Source: Paenibacillus sp. FSL A5-0031
GTDB lineage: Bacteria; Bacillota; Bacilli; Paenibacillales; Paenibacillaceae
Reading direction: 5' to 3'
Assembly (NCBI RefSeq): GCF_001956295.1
Contig: NZ_MRTD01000008.1
Location: 186,001 to 250,000 of the forward strand
DNA: 64,000 nt
The notes beneath the pieces are model-generated. The model worked only from the letters and a program-made list of their open reading frames with translations. It had not been told where the DNA came from and searched no databases. This document shows, piece by piece, positions 35,006-42,899 of this stretch. Within the stretch, counting starts at the first letter, position 1. Every line of letters starts with the position of its first letter. The position numbers and the translations under genes are program-made.

Positions 35006-35319
35006 TTGGCAACAAGAGTAAGTTACCCAGTGGAAGTAAAGACAAAAGCAATTGAAATGAGAATAGCAGGCATACCGGTCAAGGAAGTAATGGGGCAACT
35101 CAACATACCAAATGAAACGCAAGTGAAAACTTGGATGCGATGGTACCGCAAGGGCGAGTTAAACCGTTTAGAGCAGCCTGTTGGCCAACAATACAGCTAC
35201 GGTAAAGGACCTGAGTTTACCTGGAGCAAATAAAGGCGGAGAATCGGTTCTTAAAGCAACAAATAGATGTGCTAAAAAAGTACAAGGAATTAGAAAGGAG
35301 TTATCACCAAAAATCATAG
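35006..35319 (+). pseudogene. IS3-family transposase OrfA, frameshifted
   Basis: TTG start at 35006 with GGAGGTG 9 bases before it. Helix-turn-helix N-terminus: VSYPVEVKTKAIEMRIAGIP and VKEVMGQLNIPNETQVKTWM. Around 35220 one base is missing: the frame in use stops early at 35233, while the next frame carries the authentic end, LEQIKAENRFLKQQIDVLKK, then a short tail and TAG at 35319. The leucine-zipper-like C-terminus is typical of OrfA in the IS150 group. Confidence 0.8.
35274..35280 (+). promoter_or_regulatory. Programmed -1 frameshift heptamer A AAA AAG
   Basis: In the restored orfA frame the codons read CTA AAA AAG. This is the classical slippery heptamer; slipping back one base continues as KVQGIRKELSPKIIVELV, which is the orfB frame. 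It would produce the OrfAB fusion transposase in the intact ancestor. Confidence 0.75.
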
Positions 35320-36140
35320 TTGAACTGGTTGAGCTGATTCACTGGGAAGTTAAGATCACCAAAGCTTGTGCATGGCTGGGTGTGCCACGTGCTACCTATC
35401 ACCGTTGGAGAGCAAAAAACGAAACTCGGCCATTGGACAGCATGGTTGAGGAAATTCGAGAACTCTGCTCTGAGAATAATTTCCGTTACGGATACCGCAA
35501 GATTACAACACTGCTTCGAAAAAAGTACAAGATTAATCACAAGCGCGTACAACGAATCATGCAATGTGAGCAACTTCAATGTCGAGTCAGAGTAAAGAAA
35601 CGAAAGCATACAGGGCAGCCTGCGTATGTAGCTGAGTACCTTTTAAAGCGAAAATTCCAAGCTGAAGCACCGATGCATAAACTCGTCACGGATATTACGT
35701 ATTTACCATTCGGCAGAAAAATGATTTACCTATCGAGCATCCTTGATTTATATAACGGTGAGATCGTAGCAAGCAGTCTATCCGATACACAAGACAAGGC
35801 CTTTGTCCTAGATACACTCAATCAATTGCCAGCTGTGCCTGGTGCGATCCTGCATAGCGATCAGGGCAGCGTCTACACATCACTGGGTATCAGGAAGCTG
35901 TAAAAGGAAAAGGCATTACTATGAGCGTCCCGCAAGGGAACGCCCGCTGATAATGCCCCCATTGAATCGTTTCATTCCACACTAAATTCTGAAACGTTCT
36001 ACCTCGAAGGGTCGACCCAAACAACGACGACAATCGTTGAACAGACCATTCGAGACTACATCACTTACTATAACGCAATTCGTATTCAAACGAAACTAAA
36101 TAACCAGTCGCCGATTGATTACAGGCGACTGGCCGTTTAA
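35281..36140 (+). pseudogene. IS3-family transposase OrfB (DDE integrase), two frameshifts
   Basis: rve/DDE core with HTH_21: ITKACAWLGVPRATYHRWRA, YGYRKITTLLRKKYKINHKR and the first catalytic Asp in LVTDITYLPFGRK, the second in LHSDQGSVYTS, the Glu in NAPIESFHS. The frame is lost near 35885 (between VYTS and YQEAVKGKGIT) and again near 35925, where about two bases are missing before SRKGTPADNAP. The last piece runs to TAA at 36140 and ends YNAIRIQTKLNNQSPIDYRR. The enzyme cannot be made intact. Confidence 0.85.
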
Positions 36141-36277
36141 ACTTGAAAGGTGTTTTGATTCCTGACTCACAAATGGGGGTCAGTCCTGTCCCCTCTCACA
36201 CATTTCCAGGTTTTTATTCTTTCACCTGTCTACCGTATGGGAGCATATCCGTCCTAAACTATAGTGTTCCTTTTAGT

Positions 36278-36439
36278 TCAAATCGATTGATTTTTCCTTT
36301 TCTTACGCTTAATTAAATCTATAATAACAACCAGAATCAATAAAAGAACTGACTGCAATAAAGGCTTAAATAAGCTTGATTCACCGTAGATAAAGTAAGC
36401 GATTATAAAGTTCAATGTGAAAAAAATTAAGTATGTCAA
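36278..36439 (-). CDS. Small two-helix membrane protein, possible immunity protein
   Basis: 53 residues from a TTG at 36439, 17 bp after the stop of the secreted-protein gene, with GAGATGG 7 bases upstream. The sequence has two hydrophobic helices (LTYLIFFTLNFIIAYFIYG and LLQSVLLLILVVIIDLI) and a basic end (KRKKRKNQSI) that would sit in the cytoplasm. Too short and with a weak start to be sure, but the hydrophobic pattern and its close coupling are unlike random sequence. A secreted protein followed by a small membrane protein recalls bacteriocin and immunity pairs; no family recognised. Confidence 0.5.
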   Translation of the reverse strand: MTYLIFFTLNFIIAYFIYGESSLFKPLLQSVLLLILVVIIDLIKRKKRKNQSI

Positions 36440-36456
36440 TATATAACCATCTCATT

Positions 36457-37101
36457 TCAGAACCAAGGTTCAATTATTGAGGATGCTCTTTCATCAGTAC
36501 CTGTGGAACCACCAGTTCCATTTGAGTTTTTAGTAACTCTTATCTCTTTTTTTATTTGGTAATCCCCGATGAAAGTGCCGTTCATATCGAAAAATCCAGC
36601 TCCTAATTCTCGGTAGTAGTATTTGATAAATGTATACAAGTCTTCTGTTTCAGAATTTACGAAATAGTAAACGGCGAATCCACCAACAGCGACTCCAGCA
36701 ATTTCTTGCCAAGGTGAAAAGATATTTTTGGCCCATGCAGTAAAGGCTGCCCCAAAAGCTGTTTTTGTTGCAGCAGTGAATTTTTTCGATTTTGTAATAT
36801 TATATAGTGGCATGTGTGTGTAAGGAGTGGGATAAGCAGTAGCAGCTATAGAACCACGATTAAGTTGAGACTGCGAGCTAAGTAAATTATTGACCGCTGT
36901 AATAACTTCAGTTGATGTTTGGTTTAACTTAATATTACCATCTACAATTTGAAAATCAATGTTATTTTCCTTTAAGATGTTTACAACTCTTTCATTAACT
37001 GTAGGTGGGGCCTCTGTTTTGGCTTCGGCTGCAGAAGCCATAGGAATAATACACGTAACAGCAATACAAATGGAAAGAAATAGAATGTAAAACTTTTTCA
37101 A
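36457..37101 (-). CDS. Secreted protein of unknown function with hydrophobic core segment
   Basis: 214 residues from a TTG start (GGGAGG 9 bases upstream). Sec signal peptide with a hydrophobic core and cleavage after MASAA (about residue 24). Then a small helical domain (about 35-80), a Gly/Ala-rich hydrophobic stretch at about 108-148 (FTAATKTAFGAAFTAWAKNI and EIAGVAVGGFAVYYFV), and a polar tail with GTGGSTGTDE. No cysteine in the mature part. I recognise no family. The layout (signal peptide, soluble N-terminal part, hydrophobic later segment) is like that of processed killing factors such as SdpC, but no homology is claimed. AT-rich region. Confidence 0.75.
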   Translation of the reverse strand: MKKFYILFLSICIAVTCIIPMASAAEAKTEAPPTVNERVVNILKENNIDFQIVDGNIKLNQTSTEVITAVNNLLSSQSQLNRGSIAATAYPTPYTHMPLYNITKSKKFTAATKTAFGAAFTAWAKNIFSPWQEIAGVAVGGFAVYYFVNSETEDLYTFIKYYYRELGAGFFDMNGTFIGDYQIKKEIRVTKNSNGTGGSTGTDERASSIIEPWF

Positions 37102-37170
37102 TAGAAAAACCTCCCAAAATGATTTTTATTCCAACAACTTTTATGGTATATTTTGGGTTAAGAATTTAAT

Positions 37171-37199
37171 ATAGTACATTAGCATTGATTGTTCGACAA
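37171..37199 (-). promoter_or_regulatory. Possible promoter of the secreted-protein gene
   Basis: Minus strand: TTGTCG (37194-37199), 17-base spacer, TACTAT (37171-37176), about 70 bp before the TTG start. Each box matches 4 of 6 consensus bases. The rest of 37102-37388 is AT-rich and shows no gene. Confidence 0.35.
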
Positions 37200-37388
37200 T
37201 TTATGTGTCAAAGGTAATGGGTAAATAAGTATTTTTAGTAAATACATTACATATTTCTAAAATTATGTTAATTCACCAAAAAAAAGATTTTTATACCCAA
37301 ATATGGTCTTAAGGTGTTTTTGAAACAAAGATTGATAAGAAATATTGAATTATCGTTCTTTATTTCAAATTGTATTATGTGTCTACTC

Positions 37389-38168
37389 TTATCCCTTTAA
37401 CAAACCAGCCTTGATTAATCCGTTGCGAATCCCCTGATCATCCACATGCGTTGTCACATAATCTGCGAATGGAAGCAGGTCTGGATGCGAGTTGCCCATT
37501 GCGATACCTAGGCCTACTGTCTCCAGCATTTCAATATCATTCAAGCCATCGCCAAAAGCGACCGCATCGGCAGTCGTATAGCCGAGTTTCTCGAGCAATG
37601 CCTCAATTCCTTGAGCCTTGGAGCCTCCTGCGGGAAGCACATCAATCGCTTGTGGGTGCCAGCGAATAAGCTTCAGCTCGTCATGCAATTCATCATACAG
37701 ATGCTCGTCGTGGCTCTCACAGTGTAGAAACACTTGAAAGATATCGTCCGTTTTCCAAAATTCCGGATTATAGCCTGGCAGATCTACCTTTAATGAGTTT
37801 ACCGAATCTATAATAAAGGGATGATCCTCTTTGTCTGCAAAAAAGTTGTGCTCCCCTTCAAATACGAGTCCATGATTATGCTCAGCTGCAACCTTTACAA
37901 GTCGCTCCAAACGGCCTTTTTCGATCTCTCGTCTATATAGCGGAGTTCCTTTGTACACAACATATCCGCCGTTTAGACATACGAATGACTCAATGCCAAG
38001 CTGCTCAGCAAGCGGCTTTATAAAGTAAGGCGCTCTGCCTGTTGCAATAACCGGCTCCACACCACTTTCCTTCAGCTCCGCTATAGCTTTGATCGTATCT
38101 GCCGGAATTTCCTTATGCTCATTAATCAGCGTGCCATCGATATCAAAAAAAACGATTTTATACCCCAT
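37389..38168 (-). CDS. Cof-type HAD-IIB phosphatase
   Basis: 259-residue cytoplasmic hydrolase. HAD motif I FFDIDGTLI with the nucleophile Asp and acid/base Asp, motif II ATGRAPYF, cap domain of the C2B type (about 85-185), motif IV FGDGLNDIEML and then GIAMGNSHPDL, all typical of the Cof/YkrA group acting on small sugar phosphates or nucleotides. Monocistronic. Specific substrate not predictable. Confidence 0.92.
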   Translation of the reverse strand: MGYKIVFFDIDGTLINEHKEIPADTIKAIAELKESGVEPVIATGRAPYFIKPLAEQLGIESFVCLNGGYVVYKGTPLYRREIEKGRLERLVKVAAEHNHGLVFEGEHNFFADKEDHPFIIDSVNSLKVDLPGYNPEFWKTDDIFQVFLHCESHDEHLYDELHDELKLIRWHPQAIDVLPAGGSKAQGIEALLEKLGYTTADAVAFGDGLNDIEMLETVGLGIAMGNSHPDLLPFADYVTTHVDDQGIRNGLIKAGLLKG

Positions 38169-38336
38169 TCTCTGTTCTCTCCTATCCGTAGTCGCAGACG
38201 TATGACGCCTGTCCTTTTTATACAGTATAAAGAATTAAGCCATGAAAAGAAATCTTTCGCCTTATTTTGCAAGCTCGACCCGCCATCAAAAAACCTGCCT
38301 CACAGCCCGCAGTGTACAGCATGGCACTTATCATCT

Positions 38337-38519
38337 AACGGACATAGGATCCGCTATTTCATGAAATAAAGGCAAAAGTGGCGGGGTAACGGACATACGA
38401 TACGCTATACGGGCGGATTGGGGTGTCAAATCTTCTTTTTAACCCAAATAAGGGCCTATATGTCCGTAAGCATAGCAATAAGTGGGGAATTTCGCAGAAT
38501 AACGCATCTCATGTCCGTT
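38337..38519. repeat. Four-unit inverted repeat array with AACGGACAT cores
   Basis: The non-coding gap 38169-38614 holds four related units of about 51 bp. Cores AACGGACAT at 38337 and 38388 are direct; ATGTCCGTA at 38460 and ATGTCCGTT at 38511 are inverted. The two pairs have the same 51-bp period, so the whole is a large symmetric dyad centred near 38428. Flanks of each core are also related (GGATCCGCTATTTC and AGATGCGTTATTCT from opposite strands). It resembles dispersed intergenic repeats of Paenibacillus chromosomes; function unknown. Confidence 0.7.
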
Positions 38520-38569
38520 GACCTTATTGTTGGCGAGAGTTTCGACAAGCGTTTACCGAATTCAACAAA

Positions 38570-38600
38570 AAAATAGCACCAGCGGCTGCTGATGCTACTA
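38570..38600 (-). terminator. Terminator after the SRPBCC gene
   Basis: Minus strand TAGCATCAGC, short loop, GCTGGTGCTA and TTTTTTT. Fifteen bp behind the stop. Confidence 0.8.
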
Positions 38601-38614
38601 AATTTTTAATATCG

Positions 38615-39064
38615 TTACCAACCATAATCCAATCCCTTACCCGTCTCAACAAAGGTTTTCAAATTGCTTAGAATCATCCACCACTGACTATCCGTCGTTG
38701 GAATCGAAGGATGGTCCTCAGTAAAGTGGTCATTAACCAAAGTTAGCTTCGTCGTAGCCCCAACCTCTTCTAGCGTAAAAGTGATCCTTGACTCCAGCTC
38801 TGCATGATTCGACCGATAAGAAGGACCTGGATGCTCCAAAAAGCTAAGTATTTTGCTTGGCTCATATGCTAAAATAGTACCATAGATATGAACGGTTTCA
38901 TCGCCTTCCGTACCTGGCCCAACATATTTAAGCGATGAACCTACTTCGAAAGTCGATTCAATAATACAGCCAAAAAACGTTTGACGCGTTCCCTCAGGCG
39001 ATACGAATGCATCCCATACCTTCTCGGGCGCTGCACCGATATAAAACTCATATTTAAACTCCAT
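38615..39064 (-). CDS. SRPBCC (AHSA1-like) domain protein
   Basis: 149 residues of the START/Bet v 1 fold of the Aha1-C-terminal group: EFYIGAAPEKVWDAFVSPEG at the start and LTLVNDHFTEDHPS followed by WWMILSNLKTFVETGKGL at the end are typical. Such small proteins bind hydrophobic ligands; many in Bacilli sit beside a regulator, as here, where an AraC gene is divergent (118 bp between starts). No catalytic motif. Confidence 0.88.
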   Translation of the reverse strand: MEFKYEFYIGAAPEKVWDAFVSPEGTRQTFFGCIIESTFEVGSSLKYVGPGTEGDETVHIYGTILAYEPSKILSFLEHPGPSYRSNHAELESRITFTLEEVGATTKLTLVNDHFTEDHPSIPTTDSQWWMILSNLKTFVETGKGLDYGW

Positions 39065-39181
39065 GTATTACACTCCTTTTTCTATTTAAAATGGTTGACG
39101 TTTTCTACTCGTAGTATAAAACTATCTGCTAGGATCGTATTGTAAAAACGCGACAAATTGATCAATAGGAGTGATATAGTA

Positions 39182-39988
39182 ATGAACACTATCGACCAAA
39201 AACGCAGTTTGGGTATTTTACAGCGGAGTGAGAGCGAGAAAAAATTTCAGCTTTCCCGTTATGCTCCTTCCGATCCTCTCCTGCCATTCATTAAGCATTA
39301 CTGGATAATAAACTGGGATTTAGAAGGCCATGCTCCTCATTTTCAGGATGTCGTCCCGAATCCTTGCGTCAATCTCGTTATCGAAGACCACCAAAGCGGC
39401 ATTTATGGCGTTGCCAGTCAAATGTATACGAAAAAAATTGAAGGCAAAGGACGAGTATTCGGCATTAAGTTTCAGCCTGGCGGTTTTTATCCTTTTTTAA
39501 ACTCACCTTTATCTGGTCTCACAGATCAAGCGTTGTCGATTCAAGCTGTTTTTGGGACGGAAGCTATCGCGTACGAGCAGCAGCTAAGGTTGGCAGCAGA
39601 TCCTGCCGGCATGATCGAACTTACCGAGGCCTTCCTTCTACGTCATCTCCCGCAGCCGGATGAGTCGATTACACTCGTCAATCAAATCATCTTACGAATA
39701 CACGAGGATCAAGAACTGACCAAGGTAGAGCAGCTATGTGAAACCTTCGATATTAACAAAAGGAAGCTGCAGCGCCTCTTCAGTCAATATGTCGGAATAA
39801 CGCCAAAGTGGGTGATTAAGCTGTACCGGCTGCAAAATGCGGCGGAAGCGATCGATAAGAGCACTCATTATGATTCACTTAAGCTCTCAGCAGAGCTTGG
39901 CTATTATGATCAATCACATTTTATTAAGGACTTTAAATCCATTATTGGGAAAACGCCAGATGAATATGCAAAGCGACAAGCTTTGTAG
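39182..39988 (+). CDS. AraC family regulator with DUF6597-type N-terminal domain
   Basis: 268 residues from the ATG at 39182, preferred over an upstream TTG because AGGAGTG stands 9 bases before it. The N-terminal domain (YAPSDPLLPFIKHYWIINWD and FGIKFQPGGFYPFL) is the DUF6597 sensor common in AraC proteins. Two C-terminal helix-turn-helix motifs: KVEQLCETFDINKRKLQRLF and LKLSAELGYYDQSHFIKDFK. It is divergent from the SRPBCC gene and probably controls it; a terminator follows. Confidence 0.9.
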   Translation: MNTIDQKRSLGILQRSESEKKFQLSRYAPSDPLLPFIKHYWIINWDLEGHAPHFQDVVPNPCVNLVIEDHQSGIYGVASQMYTKKIEGKGRVFGIKFQPGGFYPFLNSPLSGLTDQALSIQAVFGTEAIAYEQQLRLAADPAGMIELTEAFLLRHLPQPDESITLVNQIILRIHEDQELTKVEQLCETFDINKRKLQRLFSQYVGITPKWVIKLYRLQNAAEAIDKSTHYDSLKLSAELGYYDQSHFIKDFKSIIGKTPDEYAKRQAL

Positions 39989-40075
39989 TTCGCCTGCTGC
40001 TTAGCCAATTTGACTGAGGCTTGAATGATCCTGTATATTTATAAAAATCAATAAAATAAGTACGGCTTACGATGG

Positions 40076-40127
40076 AAGCACCCGTAAGAGAAGGCGTATA
40101 ACGCCTATCTTGCAGGTGCTTTTTTTG
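40076..40127 (+). terminator. Terminator after the AraC gene
   Basis: AGCACCCGTAAGAGAAGGCG, loop TATAA, CGCCTATCTTGCAGGTGCT, TTTTTTT. Long nearly perfect stem, between the AraC stop and the secreted coiled-coil gene. Confidence 0.85.
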
Positions 40128-40164
40128 CGTTGTTTGCCCAAAACCAAAGGAGGTTTTATTGATC

Positions 40165-40986
40165 ATGCCATCTGCTTCCAAATTAACCGTAGTTTTGTTT
40201 GCGCTCTTGCTTGCGTTTCTCAGTCCAGCTACTATTGCTGCCGCACCGTTTGAATTCAGCGTGACTGCCAAAACAGCTTTTGACAAAATGAAAGGAACCG
40301 CGGATAAAGGTACCTCTGCCAAGTTAACGTCACAATACACGGAATTGCAAGAAATTCAGAAGCTGACCCTTGATTGGGATGTGCGGATAGACAAGCTCCA
40401 TTACCAAAACGAGGAGACCGTACTGGCTACTCGCAAGCGGATTAAGGAAGTAGGCGCAGAGAAGCTGGTTCAGCTAGAGGCAGCTGTCGTGCAAACCAAA
40501 AAGAAGTACGAAGCCCTATTCAACCTTTATGACTCCTTGAATCAACAGCTGAGCCTCGCCAAATCGTTCAAGGATAAGTGGCTTACGAATGCGCTGAAGC
40601 CGCAGGTCGAAACGACTAAAGCTGCCGTTCAGCTCGCCAAGCTAGATATACGCAGCAAAGAAACGGCGCTTAGAACAGCCAAAGCGAGCACCGCCAAAAC
40701 GATTAAAGATTTGCGAGAGCTGCTGAGCGGCATCGACCCGCTTAAGGTGAAAATCAAAGCATCCAAGAGCACCATCAGCAGTATAAAGAAACAGTTCACG
40801 ACGGAGACATCGATTTTGAACCAAGTGTTGAAAAAAGGCGATTCAACAGCAACATCAAGCTCTTTTACTCGCATGCTCGCTTACACAAAGCAAATTAACG
40901 AACAGAAACAAAAAACATACAACTATGAGCAGCAGACAATGAGCATTATAGCTAAAGTCGACGCGCAAATAGCAGCTATCAAGTAA
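40165..40986 (+). CDS. Secreted coiled-coil protein, function unknown
   Basis: 273 residues. A signal peptide (KLTVVLFALLLAFLSPATIAAA) is followed by an almost entirely helical, Lys/Glu/Gln/Thr-rich body with heptad-like spacing (IRIDKLHY-type start, then LVQLEAAVVQTKKKYEALFN and QLSLAKSFKDKWL). No cysteine, no enzyme motif. A clear AAAGGAGG lies 11 bases before this ATG; the TTG at 40159 is 5 bases from it and could also serve. It forms its own unit. Probably an extracellular, cell-wall-associated helical protein; I recognise no family. Confidence 0.78.
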   Translation: MPSASKLTVVLFALLLAFLSPATIAAAPFEFSVTAKTAFDKMKGTADKGTSAKLTSQYTELQEIQKLTLDWDVRIDKLHYQNEETVLATRKRIKEVGAEKLVQLEAAVVQTKKKYEALFNLYDSLNQQLSLAKSFKDKWLTNALKPQVETTKAAVQLAKLDIRSKETALRTAKASTAKTIKDLRELLSGIDPLKVKIKASKSTISSIKKQFTTETSILNQVLKKGDSTATSSSFTRMLAYTKQINEQKQKTYNYEQQTMSIIAKVDAQIAAIK

Positions 40987-40992
40987 GTAAAG

Positions 40993-41026
40993 CAAAAAAG
41001 CGCGTCTCGGCATCCGAAACGCGCTT
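40993..41026 (-). terminator. Terminator after the PAS histidine kinase gene
   Basis: Minus strand AGCGCGTTTCGG, loop, CCGAGACGCGCT and TTTTTT. It lies 20 bp behind the kinase stop, and also separates it from the convergent secreted-protein gene. Confidence 0.8.
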
Positions 41027-41046
41027 CCATCTATGATTCGTCATCT

Positions 41047-42639
41047 TTATACAGTAGGGAGCCATACCTCAACAATAGTACCTACACCAAGCTCGCTGGA
41101 CAACGATAAACGACCACCATGCGACGATACTATTTTATCTACAATCATCATGCCTAAGCCGTTCCCGTCCCGTCTTGTCGTATGGAACGGTTGTCCAATA
41201 CGCCGCATCACTTCATCTGTCATACCTACGCCGTTATCAATAAATTGAATGCGTTGATAATTGTCCACCACATCGAGCTTAATATTAACTTCTCCGCCGA
41301 AGGGCAGAGCTTCCATGCAATTTTTCAAAATGTTTAAAAATACCTGTTTGACTTGATCGCGGTCGCATAGAATTTTTGTCTCGCCTACTTTTGCGCTCCG
41401 TATTTGAATGCCGTTCATCTCAAATTGAAGCTCGAACACCGATATGACCTCTTGCAAAATAACATCACAATCTTCTTCCTTATACTGAATCGCTTGCGGT
41501 CTTCCCAATATTAAATATTCGCCCACAATCGCATTCATCCGCTCCAGCTCTGACATCATCAAGTTGTAGTGATGGGGGTTTGTCGTTTTGCTGGACAATT
41601 GCAGCATGCCTTTTACTGTAGTCATAGGGTTTCGAATCTCATGCGCGATGCTGACAGCCAGCTGGCCTGCAAACACAAGCTTCTCACTATTACGAAGCAG
41701 TTCTTCCGCGATCTTCATTTCTGTTATATCCCGCAAGCTGCCGACAACCCGCGTAAGCTGGCGCTCGCTGTCGTAGATAGGAACCACATCCAGCATATAG
41801 TAGCGCAGCTTCTCTTCAACTAGAATAGATAGCTCGATCCCTACACAGGACTCATTGCGTTTCATAACCCGTTCAAAATAAGTACCAATGATACCGACTT
41901 CAAATACACTTGTGCCTAAGCAGCCATTTTTTTCATGATCCGAACTGTTCAATATCGCAGCGCAGTATTTGTTTATTTCTACAATTGCACCTTGCGCATC
42001 GGCAATAATGACACCATAATAATTCGTTTCCAGAAGAACCTGATTTAAGATTTGAAGCTGTGTATTGTGTTTACGGAGCAGCAGCTCTCGCTCGATAGAA
42101 TCAACGATTGTGCATAAAAGTGCAAGCAAATGAGGATGGGCAAACTGAATTTCCGTCATGATCGAAATCGAACCAAGCAGCTGACCGCTGTCCTCCATAA
42201 AAAAAGGAGCTGTATAACAAGCTAGCTGATGTAGTACTTTCTGATAATGATCTTCGCCTACGAGCTGAATGGGCAGCTGTTCACGCAAACATAGATCAAC
42301 CGCGCTTGTACCGATCTCTTCGCAGTATCGCACGCCTTCTACAACACCTAGCTGGCGCACCTGATTAATAATAGAAGCATTGCCTCTGAACTCAAGGATA
42401 TACCCCTCATTGTCTGATATGGCAAGGAAAAAAGGATCATCTGCAACGGTCGATAAAAATTTTTCAACAAACACGCTGATAACTTCAATCGTTTCTTTAT
42501 AATGGCCCTGCTGAGCTTTAAGCTCCGCATCCGTAAACCGCTGGGTAAATATAGGCAGTTCATCACGATTAAGTCCATACCGCTCGCATTTTCGATGTGA
42601 TTCTATGATTAAATCGTTATTTATCATATGGTATACCAA
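41047..42639 (-). CDS. Soluble GAF/PAS sensor histidine kinase (sporulation-kinase-like)
   Basis: 530 residues with no membrane segment. The N-terminal 200 residues are a GAF-type sensor like that of AcoR/DhaR activators (FFLAISDNEGYILEFRGNAS, IGTSAVDLCLREQLPIQLVG, APFFMEDSGQLLGSISIMTE). A PAS domain with PAC motif follows (about 210-325; VVPIYDSERQLTRVVGSLRD), then HisKA (SIAHEIRNPMTTVKGML) and an HATPase with VFLNILKNCMEALPFGG, FIDNGVGM and GNGLGMMIV. The kinase part resembles KinA-E-type sporulation kinases, with no response regulator beside it, so it is an orphan kinase. TTG start with GGAAAGG 4 bases before; an ATG is 12 bases downstream. Confidence 0.9.
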   Translation of the reverse strand: MVYHMINNDLIIESHRKCERYGLNRDELPIFTQRFTDAELKAQQGHYKETIEVISVFVEKFLSTVADDPFFLAISDNEGYILEFRGNASIINQVRQLGVVEGVRYCEEIGTSAVDLCLREQLPIQLVGEDHYQKVLHQLACYTAPFFMEDSGQLLGSISIMTEIQFAHPHLLALLCTIVDSIERELLLRKHNTQLQILNQVLLETNYYGVIIADAQGAIVEINKYCAAILNSSDHEKNGCLGTSVFEVGIIGTYFERVMKRNESCVGIELSILVEEKLRYYMLDVVPIYDSERQLTRVVGSLRDITEMKIAEELLRNSEKLVFAGQLAVSIAHEIRNPMTTVKGMLQLSSKTTNPHHYNLMMSELERMNAIVGEYLILGRPQAIQYKEEDCDVILQEVISVFELQFEMNGIQIRSAKVGETKILCDRDQVKQVFLNILKNCMEALPFGGEVNIKLDVVDNYQRIQFIDNGVGMTDEVMRRIGQPFHTTRRDGNGLGMMIVDKIVSSHGGRLSLSSELGVGTIVEVWLPTV

Positions 42640-42827
42640 TTAACCTTTCCAGGACAGCTAGCTTCCATTTTGTTGGACATTATCCAATATTCTAGTTTAA
42701 CCTGGCATATTCCTTCCCAAATTCATTAAAAATCACTTATTATCTACAATAATCTCCAAAATCAGCGTCGAGACCCCAAAAAGCGACAGCCCTTCGTTCG
42801 AAATTTGCACCAAATCAATCCTAAAAT

Positions 42828-42878
42828 AAAAAAAAGCGATGCTTAATAGTTAAGAACCATTAAGAAATCGCTTTTTTT
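42828..42878. terminator. Bidirectional terminator after the CuAO-N gene
   Basis: AAAAGCGATGCTTAATAG, loop, CATTAAGAAATCGCTTTT. A run of A on one side and T on the other; it stands 22 bp behind the stop at 42900 and faces the upstream end of the kinase gene. Confidence 0.75.
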
Positions 42879-42899
42879 CAATGTTATGCAATGTTATGA

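Larger units (their letters stand above)
34911..36187 (+). mobile_element. IS3-family (IS150 subgroup) insertion sequence, inactivated
   Basis: About 1.28 kb. The ends are related inverted repeats: AGGACTGACCCC at 34911-34922 and its complement GGGGTCAGTCCT at 36176-36187, with a further shared AATCAAAACACCTT(T)CAAG block inside each end. It contains orfA and orfB in the usual IS3 order with a programmed-frameshift site, but with one frameshift in orfA and two in orfB. No obvious target-site duplication of 3-4 bp is seen, consistent with an old, decaying copy. Confidence 0.85.

Noticed and set aside
38337..38519. Spaced repeats as a CRISPR array
   Set aside because: Only four diverged units, two of them inverted, with related rather than unique intervening sequence.
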